Below are positions 18,562 to 27,412 of a DNA stretch of 64,000 nucleotides, piece after piece. How positions within the stretch are numbered: position 1 is the first letter of the stretch; each line of letters begins with the position of its first letter. This DNA is from Candidatus Epilinea brevis (GTDB lineage: Bacteria; Chloroflexota; Anaerolineae; Epilineales; Epilineaceae). Position numbers and translations under genes: made by a program. The notes below the pieces were generated by a model that saw nothing but the letters and a program-made list of their open reading frames with translations, ran no database searches and was not told where the DNA came from. The stretch is from positions 248,001-312,000 of the forward strand of contig JADJUE010000001.1 in NCBI GenBank assembly GCA_016710785.1. The letters are read 5' to 3'.

Positions 18562-18921
18562 TCAGGCCTTGCACTGCAACATGGGGCCCAGGGGCCGGCC
18601 GCCGAGCAGGTGCAGGTGCAGATGCGGCACCTCCTGCCCGCCGTCGGCCTTGCAATTGACGATGAGGCGGTAGCCGCTCTCGGCGATGCCCTCGGCGCGG
18701 GCGATGTCCGCGGCCACGCGCAGCATGCGCCCGAGGACCGCCTCGTGCTCGGGCAGGACATCCGCGGCGGTGACGATGAGCTGGTTGGGCACGATCAGGA
18801 CGTGTACCGGCGCCGCCGGATGGATGTCCCGGAACGCCGTCACCCAGTCGTCCTGGTACAGGATGTCCGCCGGCAACTCGCGGCGGGCGATGCGCTGAAA
18901 GATGCTCATGCCCTGATCCAT
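18562..18921 (-). CDS. HIT-family (HINT-like) nucleotide hydrolase/transferase
   Basis: 119 residues. The histidine triad is HLHLHLL near the C-terminus (HxHxHxx), with the upstream ELPADILYQDDWVTAFRDI and APVHVLIVPN strands of the HINT branch, which cleaves purine nucleoside phosphoramidates. GGAGG lies 4 bases before the chosen ATG; an alternative ATG 12 bases downstream (MSIFQ) is possible. First gene of the operon ending in murJ, with a TATAAT 35 bp upstream. Confidence 0.9.
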   Translation of the reverse strand: MDQGMSIFQRIARRELPADILYQDDWVTAFRDIHPAAPVHVLIVPNQLIVTAADVLPEHEAVLGRMLRVAADIARAEGIAESGYRLIVNCKADGGQEVPHLHLHLLGGRPLGPMLQCKA

Positions 18922-18955
18922 GGAGCCTCCGTGGTTTGGCAGCTGAGGGGGCGGC

Positions 18956-18961
18956 ATTATA
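18956..18961 (-). promoter_or_regulatory. -10 element of the HIT-HD-RfaE2-MurJ operon
   Basis: Perfect TATAAT on the minus strand, 34 bp upstream of the HIT ATG. The hexamer 17 bp further up (CCGGAC) is a poor -35, so the exact promoter is uncertain. Confidence 0.45.
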
Positions 18962-19107
18962 GCCTAAGGGCCGGGGGCGTCCGGCGGATGTCCCAGGGCC
19001 AACGCATTCCGTCCCGGCACCCGAACGCATCCGTTGCGAATGCAACCGTAGCCCCGGCATCCGCGACCGCCACGGGGCCGGGACAGGCACGGGAGCCTGC
19101 CCCTTCC

Positions 19108-19194
19108 ATGAAACAGAAGCCCTTGCACGACGACGCCGATCCCCTGCCCACCTTCCGCGGCCTGCCGCCGGCGCCGGCCGCGACCGCGCCGTGA
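19108..19194 (+). CDS. Possible 28-residue leader peptide upstream of the methyltransferase
   Basis: An ATG at 19108 opens a frame for a short polar peptide that stops at TGA 19192-19194, overlapping the GTG of the next gene (GTGA). The overlap suggests translational coupling. The only candidate site, GGGAG, is 12 bases upstream, and I know no homologues. It may be chance. Confidence 0.25.
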   Translation: MKQKPLHDDADPLPTFRGLPPAPAATAP

Positions 19195-20096
19195 AGCGGC
19201 GGCTGGCGGCCCGCCGGGCCACCCTGGCGTCGGGCCCCGTCGCCCGGCTCGCGAGCACCGGTCGACCGCTCGGCGGCGTCACGCGGGGCAAGACGGCAGC
19301 CGGCCGCCTGCGGCAGGTCGACAGCTTCTGTGCGCTCTACGCCGCCGGCCTGCTGCGCGAACCGGCCGCGAGCGGGACGCGCCCCTGCTTCGTCGACCTG
19401 GGCTTTGGGGCCGCGCCCTGGACCACCCTGGAGTCCGGCACCGTTCTGCGGCGGCTGGCCCCCGGGCTGCGCGTCATCGGACTGGAGATCGACCGCGATC
19501 GCGTGCTGGCCGCGGCGCCCTTCGGGGGTCCAGGCACCGTGTTCCGGCTGGGTGGCTTCGAGCTGCCGCTGGGCACGGACGAAGCCGGACTACGGGAGTC
19601 TCCGCGCCTGATCCGGGCCTTCAACGTGCTGCGGCAGTACGAGACGGAAGCCGTGCCGGCGGCCCTGGCCCTGATGGGCCGCGGCCTGGAGCCCGGCGGG
19701 CTGCTGGTCGAGGGCAGCTCTGATCCCACGGGACGGCTATGGTGCGCCCATGTCTGGCGCCGGCGGGCGGACGAGCTGCGGCACGAGGCGCTCGTCTTCG
19801 GGCTGCGGCCGGGCTCTGCGGCGGATCCCGGCCAGCTGCCCTCCGTGCTGCCCAAGGACCTCATCCACACCATGGGTGTCGACGGGCCTATCGCCGCCTT
19901 CTTCGCCGACTGGCGCGCCGCCTGGGAAGCGACCTCGGCCCTGGCGGTCTGGGGTTCATGGCAGCGGCTGGCAGCCAGCGCCCGCGCGCTGCGCGGCCGT
20001 GGCCATGCGGTGGACCCCCGGCGCCGCTGGCTGAGCCGTGGGCTCGTGATCTGGCGCGGCCCGAACCCCGCCGGGGATCTAGACCTGCGCACGTGA
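19191..20096 (+). CDS. Class I SAM-dependent methyltransferase-like protein
   Basis: 301 residues from a GTG start. The Rossmann signature is CFVDLGFGAAPWTTLES (motif I, about residue 66), followed by RVIGLEIDRDRVLAA (motif II, acidic end of strand 2), LIRAFNVLRQYE (motif IV region) and LEPGGLLVEGSSDPTG (motif VI). This pattern belongs to a family of uncharacterised methyltransferases also found in Actinobacteria. The substrate is unknown. It is divergent from the HIT operon and precedes the two-component genes on the same strand. Confidence 0.7.
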   Translation: MKRRLAARRATLASGPVARLASTGRPLGGVTRGKTAAGRLRQVDSFCALYAAGLLREPAASGTRPCFVDLGFGAAPWTTLESGTVLRRLAPGLRVIGLEIDRDRVLAAAPFGGPGTVFRLGGFELPLGTDEAGLRESPRLIRAFNVLRQYETEAVPAALALMGRGLEPGGLLVEGSSDPTGRLWCAHVWRRRADELRHEALVFGLRPGSAADPGQLPSVLPKDLIHTMGVDGPIAAFFADWRAAWEATSALAVWGSWQRLAASARALRGRGHAVDPRRRWLSRGLVIWRGPNPAGDLDLRT

Positions 20097-20120
20097 TTCG
20101 CACGCATTTGCACGGTGTTC

Positions 20121-20160
20121 TTGCGTTTGGGGGGTGGAGCACCTACAGTATGTAGTGGTG
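20121..20160 (+). promoter_or_regulatory. Promoter and overlapping inverted repeat upstream of the kinase gene
   Basis: TTGCGT (20121-20126) and TACAGT (20144-20149) are 17 bp apart. The -10 sits inside an inverted repeat (CACC-TACA-GTA-TGTA-GTGG, 20140-20158) that could be a regulator site. The start of translation is 73 bp downstream. Confidence 0.5.
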
Positions 20161-20232
20161 TGCTCATGAGGGCAGACCCAACATGGACCCGGCGCCGGAA
20201 TCCCGACGGGCGGGCCCGCAGGGTGACGAGAC

Positions 20233-21909
20233 ATGGCCGCGATCGATCGCATCACTGAGAACCACATCCTGATCGTCGACCACGACCGCGTCACCGGCGC
20301 GTCGCTGCGTGGGCTGTTGGCTGCCGAAGGCTATGCCGTCACCCTCTGCGAAGCGGGTAGCGAGGCGCTGGCCCAGGCCCGATGCGTATCGCCGGACCTG
20401 GTGCTGCTCGACGTCTTCCTGCCCGGAATGGACGGTTACGAGGTCTGCCGCGCGTTCCGTGGCGACCCGGCGCTGGCGGAGACGCCCATCGTCCTGCTGA
20501 CGGCCCTGGGCGACCGCGACTCGTGGATCAAGGGCCTGGAGATGGGCGCCGACGACTTCCTGTCCAAGCCCGTCGACCGCGTGGCGCTGCTGGCCCGGGT
20601 ACGAGCCATCACCCGCTTGAACCGCTTCCGGCGCCTGCGTGCCGAGCCGGAGCGGCCGCAGCAGTCGGAGCAGCAGTTGCGCGCCCGCCTGCATGACCTG
20701 GAGTTGCTCAACAGCCAGATCCTGCGCACGGCCCACGCCCTTGAGGAGACGGTGTCCACCCGCACCAGCGAGCTGGCGGCGGAGCGCGACCGGATCCGGG
20801 CGATTCTGGAGGCTTTGGGCGAAGCGGCCTTTGTCACCGACACGCGCGGGCTGGTGCAGTACGCCAATCCCGCGGCGGCCGACCTGACGGGCTACGAGCG
20901 CGAAGAGCTGGTGGGCGTCCACCTCAACCGCTGGCATCCGGACCGCCGCGTGGAGCAGGTCTTCGATCGCCTGGCGCAGGACCCCGGCAGCCCACTCAAG
21001 GACCTGTGGTGGGAGGGCGAACTGGTGGGCCGGCGCAAGGACGGCAGCTACTTCGACGCCATGTTGACCATCGCTCCCCTGCCGGCGCCGCTGCAGCCGG
21101 ACCGCGCCATCGGCTTCGTCGGCGTCCAGCGCGACATCACGCCGCTGAAGGAAGCCGAGCGCATGAAGCACCGCTTTGCGTCCAACGTCTCCCATGAGCT
21201 GCGCACACCGCTTTCGGTGATCACCTTGCTCAGCGGCAACCTCGATGCCCTGGGGGAGCGGCTGAGCCCTGAGAAGCGCTCGGCGATGATCAAGGACATC
21301 CGACGCCATGCCCAGGTGTTGGACGAACTGATCACCGATGTGCTGGAGATGTCCAGCATCGACAGCGGCCGCCTGAGCCCAGAGCTGCAGATCCTCGACC
21401 TGGCGCCGTTGCTGCGCGACGAGATGCAGCGTCTGGCGCCCTTGGCCGAGCGGCGGCAACAGCAGTTGACCGCCGGCGGCGACGCATCGCTGATGGTGCG
21501 CGCCGACGGCCGCCAGCTGCGGCGGGTGGTGCGCAACCTGATCAACAACGCGGTGAAGTACAGCCCCGAGGGTGGCCACATCGACTGTCGCTGGCAACGC
21601 CTGGACCTGCATCCTGACCCGGCACCCGACCAGCGTTGGCCGGGTGTCGAGCGTCTGGCGCCGGGTCCCTGGGCGGCCATGAGCGTCACCGACGATGGCA
21701 TCGGCATCGATGCGGCGGACCAGGAGCGCATCTTCGAGCGGTTCTACCGCGTCAACAGCCAGAGCAACATCCCCGGGACAGGCCTCGGCCTGGCCATCAC
21801 CCGGGAGCTTGTCCAGCTGCAATCCGGTCGGGTGGCCTTGGCCTCCACGCCTGGGAAGGGCAGCGTTTTTGCCGTCTACTTGCCCGTTTGCCTGCCCGTT
21901 TTAGCATAG
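20233..21909 (+). CDS. Hybrid REC-PAS-histidine kinase
   Basis: 558 residues, cytoplasmic, no membrane segment. An N-terminal receiver domain (10-125) has the phosphate-accepting Asp60 in LVLLDVFLPGMDGYE and Lys in DDFLSKPVD. A coiled region (150-190) leads to a PAS domain (190-310, AILEALGEAAFVTDTRGLVQ). HisKA has FASNVSHELRTPLSVI (about 315-330) with the phospho-His, and the HATPase domain has NLINNAVKYSPEGG, DDGIGI and GTGLGLAITRELV. The REC-first order suggests it is itself a phosphorelay target. It is 14 bp from the next gene, a likely partner. Confidence 0.93.
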   Translation: MAAIDRITENHILIVDHDRVTGASLRGLLAAEGYAVTLCEAGSEALAQARCVSPDLVLLDVFLPGMDGYEVCRAFRGDPALAETPIVLLTALGDRDSWIKGLEMGADDFLSKPVDRVALLARVRAITRLNRFRRLRAEPERPQQSEQQLRARLHDLELLNSQILRTAHALEETVSTRTSELAAERDRIRAILEALGEAAFVTDTRGLVQYANPAAADLTGYEREELVGVHLNRWHPDRRVEQVFDRLAQDPGSPLKDLWWEGELVGRRKDGSYFDAMLTIAPLPAPLQPDRAIGFVGVQRDITPLKEAERMKHRFASNVSHELRTPLSVITLLSGNLDALGERLSPEKRSAMIKDIRRHAQVLDELITDVLEMSSIDSGRLSPELQILDLAPLLRDEMQRLAPLAERRQQQLTAGGDASLMVRADGRQLRRVVRNLINNAVKYSPEGGHIDCRWQRLDLHPDPAPDQRWPGVERLAPGPWAAMSVTDDGIGIDAADQERIFERFYRVNSQSNIPGTGLGLAITRELVQLQSGRVALASTPGKGSVFAVYLPVCLPVLA

Positions 21910-21923
21910 AGGGATACCCAGCC

Positions 21924-22679
21924 ATGTTGACCGACACTGTCGCGACCGATGCCGCCATCCTGATCGTCGATGACCAGCGAGACCTGGTGGAGAGCATCGG
22001 CATCGCCTTGGAATCCGCGGGCTACCATGTGCTGAGCGCCGGCGACGGCCTGACGGCGCTGGACCTGATGGAGCGCGAGCATGTGGACCTGATCCTGGCC
22101 GACATCGCCATGCCGCGGATGAACGGCTACCAGTTCTACGAACGGGTGCGGGAGAACGCCCGCTGGACGGCCATCCCCTTCCTCTTCCTCACCGCGCGCA
22201 CGATGGACAGCGACGTCCGCTACGGCAAGGAGCTGGGGGTGGACGACTACCTGACCAAGCCCATCCAGCCGGAAGACCTGCTGGCCTCGGTCAACGGCAA
22301 GCTGCGGCGGGCGCGCCAGCTGGCGGGCATCGTCAGGCCGGTGGAAGCGCCCGATGTGGATGACGCCTTCGTGCAGGTGGGCCGCCTGAAGATCGAGAAG
22401 GGCCAGCATCGGGTATGGATGAACGCTGAGCTGATCAAGCTCTCGGCCAAGGAGTTCGCGCTGCTGGAGTACCTGGGCCGCAGCTCCGGCAAGGTGGTCT
22501 CGGCCCAGGAGCTGATCAAGCTGACCCATGGGCTGAACACGGATTACGTGGAGGCCGGCACCTTGCTGCGGCCACTGATCCGCACGTTGCGCCGCAAGAT
22601 GGGCTACCACGTGGGAGAGATGGGCTGCATCGAGAACGTGCGCGGCGTGGGCTACCGGCTGGTCGCGGACCCCGCCTGA
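21924..22679 (+). CDS. OmpR/PhoB-family response regulator
   Basis: 251 residues. The receiver domain (10-130) has the acidic pair D16-D17, phosphate-accepting Asp60 in LILADIAMPRMNGYQ, and Lys in DDYLTKPIQPEDLL. The C-terminal winged-helix domain (about 155-250) has LSAKEFALLEYLGRSSGKVV and IENVRGVGYRLV, typical of OmpR-type DNA binding. GAGGG precedes the ATG by 10 bases. It is co-transcribed with the kinase. Targets are unknown. Confidence 0.93.
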   Translation: MLTDTVATDAAILIVDDQRDLVESIGIALESAGYHVLSAGDGLTALDLMEREHVDLILADIAMPRMNGYQFYERVRENARWTAIPFLFLTARTMDSDVRYGKELGVDDYLTKPIQPEDLLASVNGKLRRARQLAGIVRPVEAPDVDDAFVQVGRLKIEKGQHRVWMNAELIKLSAKEFALLEYLGRSSGKVVSAQELIKLTHGLNTDYVEAGTLLRPLIRTLRRKMGYHVGEMGCIENVRGVGYRLVADPA

Positions 22680-22733
22680 GCGGTCGGGCCGATTCGCACC
22701 CATCGGGCGCGGAGACGGGCGGGACGGGGGCGG

Positions 22734-23687
22734 TCAGCCCGCTCTCGCCCGGCCCGGCAGCAGGTCCCGCAGCCGTAACCCCTGCCCCACCCAGGCGCCG
22801 GCCAGGATGAGGCCGGCGCCCGCCAGGCCCAGACCGCCCAGGCGCTCGTCCAACCACAGGCCGGCGAAGATCGCGGCCCAGACCGGCTCGGTGGTGAAGA
22901 TCAGCGCCGCCTGCGCCGCGGACACCCGGGCCTGACCCAGGGCCTGCAGGCCGGCGGTCAGTCCCAGGCCGACGGTGCCCAGGTACAGCAGGTCGCGCCA
23001 GGCGGCCGGTGAGAACCGGGACCAACGCTGTAGCAGGGCCGGCAGGGCGGCGGTCAGCTCGGGCCAGGCATCGACGGGCCCCCTCAAGAGCAGCGCGGCG
23101 GCGGCGAAGGGCAGGACCCCCAAGGTCTGGGCCGCCATCAGCCGGGCCGACGAGAGGCGCTGCACCCAGAACTCCAGGCGCAGGATGTACAGGGAGTAGC
23201 TGAGGGCGGTGACGAGGGTCAGGGCGTCGCCGCGGTTGGGAGGGCTGCCGTCGTTGGCCAACAGGGCGGTGCCGGCCACGGCGATGGCCACCGCGGGCCA
23301 GACGCGGCGATGCGTCGGGCGGCCGGCCAAGGTCGCCAGCAACGGAACGCCCAGCACCGAAAGAGAGGTGATGAAGGCCGAGCGCCCGGCGGAGGTCCAG
23401 ACCAGCCCCGCGGTCTGCGCCGCGTAGCCCAGCCAGCCCAGGAAGCCGAACTCCGCCGCCGAACGCCACCAGACCCCTTCCGGCCGACGCCGCAGCATCA
23501 CCGGCAGGGCTACGGCCCCGGCGACGGCGAAGCGCAGGAAGAGCAGCTCCACCCCTGTCATCTGAGCGGTCAGGTTCTTGACCAGGGGGAAGGTGGTGCC
23601 CCAGATACCGGTGACGATCAGCAGGATGCCGAGGCCCGCCAACTGGCTGCTTCGCTCCGCGCCGGGCAGCGCTGGCGGGAGGGTCAC
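22734..23687 (-). CDS. EamA/DMT-superfamily permease
   Basis: 317 residues with ten hydrophobic segments arranged as two five-helix EamA repeats. The first begins LGILLIVTGIWGTTFPLVKN, the second near GDALTLVTALSYSLYILRLE, and the conserved end IFTTEPVWAAIFAGLWLDE is typical. Substrate is unknown; relatives export amino acids and other metabolites. The GTG start overlaps the stop of the upstream glycosyltransferase-like gene (GTGA). Confidence 0.88.
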   Translation of the reverse strand: MTLPPALPGAERSSQLAGLGILLIVTGIWGTTFPLVKNLTAQMTGVELLFLRFAVAGAVALPVMLRRRPEGVWWRSAAEFGFLGWLGYAAQTAGLVWTSAGRSAFITSLSVLGVPLLATLAGRPTHRRVWPAVAIAVAGTALLANDGSPPNRGDALTLVTALSYSLYILRLEFWVQRLSSARLMAAQTLGVLPFAAAALLLRGPVDAWPELTAALPALLQRWSRFSPAAWRDLLYLGTVGLGLTAGLQALGQARVSAAQAALIFTTEPVWAAIFAGLWLDERLGGLGLAGAGLILAGAWVGQGLRLRDLLPGRARAG

Positions 23688-25825
23688 GGCGCGTCCGGGT
23701 TCACGACGTACAGGTCGATGCCCAGGGGCAGGCTGGCCATGGTCGGCGGCATGGCCGGCCGCGGCGCCAGGTGGCGGGTGACGATGCTGTCCTCATGCAC
23801 CAGGTCCAGGGCCTGACCGGGAAGCTCAGGCGGCTCACGGCCGTCGTCCAAAGCCAGGAAGACTGGGCGACCCGCCCCCTGCCACACCGCCACGGCCTGG
23901 GCCAAGGCCGCCGCGTCCAGCTCTGGTCGCCCGACGACGACGGTGGACCGGCCTTCGAGGGCCTCGAGGGCGGCCGCCAGGCGTCCGACATGGCTGCCGT
24001 CCAGCACCGACGGGAAGACGATGACCGCATCCGGGGGCGTCGCGGCCGCCAGGCGCCGGATGAGGCTGAGGCCGCCGCTGAGGTCCCTTCCCCGCGCGCC
24101 GCGGAACGGCGTGGCGGCCGCGGACTGGGTCCAGAGCACCAGGGCCAGCGCCGCAGCGCTGAGCAACCGTGAGCGCCACAAGGCGCCGGCATCGAACAGC
24201 CGAAACCGGGGCGACCGCGCGCCGGCTTCCGCCGGATTCCACGGCGGCGCCAGCGCCGCGGCCGCCAGCACGGCGGTCAAGGGCAGGGCGACGACCAGCA
24301 GCCGCCGCCCGGCATAGAGCGGCGACAGGCCGCGGCTGACCAGAGGCGCCAGGAGCACGAAGGGGATGGCCAGGGCGATGACGGCGATGACGGGCGCCAG
24401 GTCCGTCCGCCGCTCGGTCAGCCACCGCTCGGTCAGCAGGTCGACGGCGCCGGAGACGCCCAGCCACAGGCCAAGGGGCGTCAGGAGCCAGGCGGCGATG
24501 GCCAGCATGGACGGTGCGGTCCCCTCCGGCGCCAGCCAGGCGGCGATCTGCCCCCATAGCAGCAGGGACAGCGCCACGGCACCCAGGACGAACGGCAGAC
24601 GCCAGGCCGACCAGCGCGCGGGGCGATGGCGCCAGGCGACGGCCAGGACGGCGGCCGCCAGCAGGATGGCCCCCATGGTGGGACCAGCCCGGCGCGCCAG
24701 CTTGAGCACCCCGCCGCCGTTCAGCCGCAGGTACACCTGGTTGACGGTGGCCAGGAGCAGCAGCAGATGCCCCAGGCCCAGGGCGGCGCCGGCCAGCAGG
24801 CGGGCCGGCGCGCGTTTCTGCCCGCGCAGCGCCCACAGACCGCCCCCGAGGGCCGCAGCCACCGCGGGCAAGGCGTCCACCTTGATGAGCGCCGCCAGAC
24901 CGAGGCATAGCCCGGCCGCCAGAGCCGCCGGACGGCCGGCGACCAGCAGCCACAAGCCGGCCATGAGCGCCGCCCCGGCGGCCAGCTCGGCGAAGGGCTG
25001 GCCGGCGTAATAAGCGAAGGCGGGGCCGGAGCCGGCCAGGGCGACGGCGGCCAGTCCGGCGCCGCCGCCGGCGACGCGCCGGGCGAGGGCGGCGACGGCG
25101 AGCAGCCACAGGAGGCCGGCGACCAGGGCGACGTCAGCCACGCGCTCGGGGCCGGCCAGCTCCAGGGCCACGGCCAGCAGGGCGGCGAGGAAAGGCGGGT
25201 GGTAGGGCCGAAGGCGCGCCTCGTCGGCCGCCGGCACGGCCAGGGAAACGGCATGCAGACCCAGGTCCGCGCTGGCGGGGAAGCGGCCGCCCGCGGGGTC
25301 CAGCACCGCCCGCTGGTCGTCAAAGCTGCTGACGAACTGTCGCCGCAGGGGGCCGCGGGGCAGCTCCTCAAGGGCCGCCGAGCGGAAGTCGAGGCCGCCG
25401 GAGCGGACGATCCACGCGGCGCTGTCCAGATACCAGCCGCTGTCCAGGGCGGCGGGCCAAGCGGCCCCTGCGGGACGCTGCCAGGCGGTGATCGCGATGG
25501 CCAGCACGAGGGCGGCAGCGCCCCAGCGGTCGCCGCGCAGGGTGGCGACGGACACAACGGCGGTGATGGGGGCCTGGACGCTGTCGGATCCGCCGCCGCT
25601 GTCGGCGACGTCCTCGGCCCGCGCCTGGCGCAGGGCAAAGGCCAGGGCGGCCAGTCCACCGACAACGCCGCCGGTCAAAGCCAGTACCGCAGAGAAGCGG
25701 CCGGCCTGCGCCAGGACGAGGGCGGACCAACCGGTGCCGGCGACGGCGGCGCCGAGGACGGCCAGGGTCAACTCGGTCCAGCCCCAGGAAGGGGCGGGCG
25801 TCAGAAGCGGGGGGGCGTCGGTCAT
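23684..25825 (-). CDS. GT39/ArnT-like polytopic membrane protein
   Basis: 713 residues with about 12 hydrophobic helices and a C-terminal soluble domain (about 600-713). The first exoplasmic loop holds DSGWYLDSAAWI and further on RPYHPPFLAALLAVALEL, resembling the GT-C glycosyltransferases that use polyprenyl-phosphate sugars (acidic loop residues and an H-x-P segment). No family can be named with certainty. I chose the ATG at 25825 (MTDAPP) although no strong ribosome site is visible; an upstream start at 25861 is possible. It overlaps the EamA gene downstream. Confidence 0.6.
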   Translation of the reverse strand: MTDAPPLLTPAPSWGWTELTLAVLGAAVAGTGWSALVLAQAGRFSAVLALTGGVVGGLAALAFALRQARAEDVADSGGGSDSVQAPITAVVSVATLRGDRWGAAALVLAIAITAWQRPAGAAWPAALDSGWYLDSAAWIVRSGGLDFRSAALEELPRGPLRRQFVSSFDDQRAVLDPAGGRFPASADLGLHAVSLAVPAADEARLRPYHPPFLAALLAVALELAGPERVADVALVAGLLWLLAVAALARRVAGGGAGLAAVALAGSGPAFAYYAGQPFAELAAGAALMAGLWLLVAGRPAALAAGLCLGLAALIKVDALPAVAAALGGGLWALRGQKRAPARLLAGAALGLGHLLLLLATVNQVYLRLNGGGVLKLARRAGPTMGAILLAAAVLAVAWRHRPARWSAWRLPFVLGAVALSLLLWGQIAAWLAPEGTAPSMLAIAAWLLTPLGLWLGVSGAVDLLTERWLTERRTDLAPVIAVIALAIPFVLLAPLVSRGLSPLYAGRRLLVVALPLTAVLAAAALAPPWNPAEAGARSPRFRLFDAGALWRSRLLSAAALALVLWTQSAAATPFRGARGRDLSGGLSLIRRLAAATPPDAVIVFPSVLDGSHVGRLAAALEALEGRSTVVVGRPELDAAALAQAVAVWQGAGRPVFLALDDGREPPELPGQALDLVHEDSIVTRHLAPRPAMPPTMASLPLGIDLYVVNPDAP

Positions 25826-26033
25826 CGGGCAGGATGATACGGCATGCAGCGCGGCGGGCAACCCTTCGCGGCTCTTATGGCAGGTTCCGCCGCCACCGCC
25901 TTTGGGGATGCCATCAGCATCGACGAGCCGCTGGGGGACCGGGTGAAGGTCCTAGTCCATCAGCGGCGGGCACCCGGCAACAAGCGCCGGATGCCCGCCC
26001 TTGGTCAATGCGGTACGGATGCAGTCCTGCGCG

Positions 26034-26882
26034 TCAAGGCGTGGTGTCTTCCACCAGCGCCCGATCGCCCAGCGGCTGAACCGGACGGTTGTTGGGATCG
26101 ACGATCTCGGAGAAGGCCGCGAGCTGCGCCTCCGACATCTCGATGGGTGTGGTCATCACGTTCCACTTCACGCCCTCGGTGCAGGGCGGGGTGGTCAGCG
26201 AGCCATCGTAACGGTAGGTGGTCCGCACCGCAGGCAGCAGTTCGTCGGCCATCACCAGGCCCGCGTCGGTCCCGACCTCCTCCACCTCGTCCGGCAGATG
26301 ACTCCAGATGCCCTTGAAGGCGGCGTTCTCGGCACCCTTGTTGATCAGCACGCCGACCACCGCCAGCCCGTCATCGGCGCTCTTGTGCACCAGATGCATC
26401 TCGGCATCCGCCAGCTTTCCATCGACGCTATGCTCGCTGGGCGCGTGGAAGTGCATCTGCAGCAGGTTGTACGTCGTTCCATCGATTTCAATGGTGTTGC
26501 CCTCGTCGTAGTTGAACTGGATGGTGTGGCCATTGTTCACGACGTTGGTCTTGGTCGGCAGGTAGCTGAACGTGATGTCGGCCAGGTCCTCCCCGGCGTA
26601 ACCCGCGAGATCGATCGGCGACTGGGCCTTGCCGGACCCGCAGGCCTCGTTCCCTTCCGCCAGGTCGGCCCAATGCCCAGGCCCCTCCGCGCCTTCATAG
26701 GTCCAATGGACTTCACTGTGCGCCGCGGCCACCTCCAGGGTCGGCTCGGGCAAGGTCACGACAGCGGCCGCCTCGGTGGCCGCCGCGGTGGGTTCGGGCT
26801 CGGCGGGCTGCGCGCAGCCGAAGAGCCCAACGGGCAGGGCCAGGATGAGCAGGAGCAACGGGTTACGGCCTCGAACGGTCAC
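26034..26882 (-). CDS. Alpha-class carbonic anhydrase, lipoprotein
   Basis: 282 residues. Converts CO2 and water to bicarbonate outside the membrane. The N-terminus has a hydrophobic core and a lipobox (GLFGC) at about residue 23. Alpha-CA motifs: QSPIDL, LLQMHFHAPSEHSVDG with two zinc His, AEMHLVHKS with the third, and SLTTPPCTEGVKW with the active-site Thr. The C-terminal WNVMTTPIEMS and NNRPVQPLGDR are also canonical. I chose the GTG at 26882 because GGAGGAG lies just upstream. It has its own upstream region with a repeat array 280-450 bp away. Confidence 0.92.
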   Translation of the reverse strand: MTVRGRNPLLLLILALPVGLFGCAQPAEPEPTAAATEAAAVVTLPEPTLEVAAAHSEVHWTYEGAEGPGHWADLAEGNEACGSGKAQSPIDLAGYAGEDLADITFSYLPTKTNVVNNGHTIQFNYDEGNTIEIDGTTYNLLQMHFHAPSEHSVDGKLADAEMHLVHKSADDGLAVVGVLINKGAENAAFKGIWSHLPDEVEEVGTDAGLVMADELLPAVRTTYRYDGSLTTPPCTEGVKWNVMTTPIEMSEAQLAAFSEIVDPNNRPVQPLGDRALVEDTTP

Positions 26883-27070
26883 GGGTCTCCTCCAGAGTCT
26901 CTCGCATGGTGCGCAACCGAAGTCACGGTCGCGCTGAAAGCGGGCGATTATGATCGACAGCGCCCCCAAGTCAAACGGTTGGGGCCAGCAGAGGTCTGCT
27001 ATCGAACTGAACCCACTTCCAAGCGCTGTCGGATGCGCTCCGTCGCGTAACCCCTGGTTGCAGACCAACG

Positions 27071-27117
27071 CCTCCCAAAGGGAGGAGACGCCTACTCCTC
27101 CCCCCAGCGGGGGGAGG
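27071..27117. other. Two adjacent GC-rich hairpins
   Basis: CCTCCC-AAA-GGGAGG (27071-27085) is followed by a 9-bp stem CCTCCCCCC-AGC-GGGGGGAGG (27097-27117). They lie downstream of the minus-strand gene at 27413 and lack a T-tract, so a role as terminator or as a scattered intergenic repeat is uncertain. Confidence 0.4.
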
Positions 27118-27160
27118 TCGGGAGGGGGGCCGCCGTGGCCGTCACGGTCGCCCGATGCCG

Positions 27161-27335
27161 GACCCGGTCAAACGAGCCGCCGGACCCAGTCAAACGGACC
27201 GCCGGACCAGGTCAAACGAGCCGCCGGACCCAGTCAAACGGACCGCCGGACCGGGTCAAACCGGTCGCCGGACCGGGTCCCGTTTGCGGCGGACCAGGTC
27301 AAGTGGGTCGCCGGACCGGGTCCCACTGACTTCCG
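27161..27335. repeat. Eight 22-bp tandem units, each with a GACC-N-GGTC palindrome
   Basis: Units begin at 27161, 27183, 27205, 27227, 27249, 27271, 27292 and 27314. Each starts with GACC-N-GGTC; six of eight are perfect, and two read GACC-C-AGTC. The first five also share CAAACG and a GCCG end; the last three diverge. Units two and four are identical. The 22-bp period is close to two DNA turns and is not a multiple of three, so coding is unlikely. It lies upstream of the carbonic anhydrase gene and downstream of the propeller gene. It resembles an operator or iteron array. Confidence 0.85.
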
Positions 27336-27412
27336 GTCGCCGAACCGGCGGGGGCACAGGCAGCCTCCCGTGCCGCTCGGGAACGGCAGACCATCCGTGC
27401 CGATCGTCGCCC

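Noticed and set aside
20233..22679. Two-component genes as the Pho regulators of the pst operon
   Set aside because: The regulator is OmpR/PhoB-like, but the kinase is REC-PAS type without a PhoR membrane region, and the genes are 18 kb apart with other operons between.
27135..27329. Plus-strand frames through the 22-bp array giving repeated Pro/Arg/Gly peptides
   Set aside because: The period is not a multiple of three, so the repeat changes frame each unit; no ribosome site.
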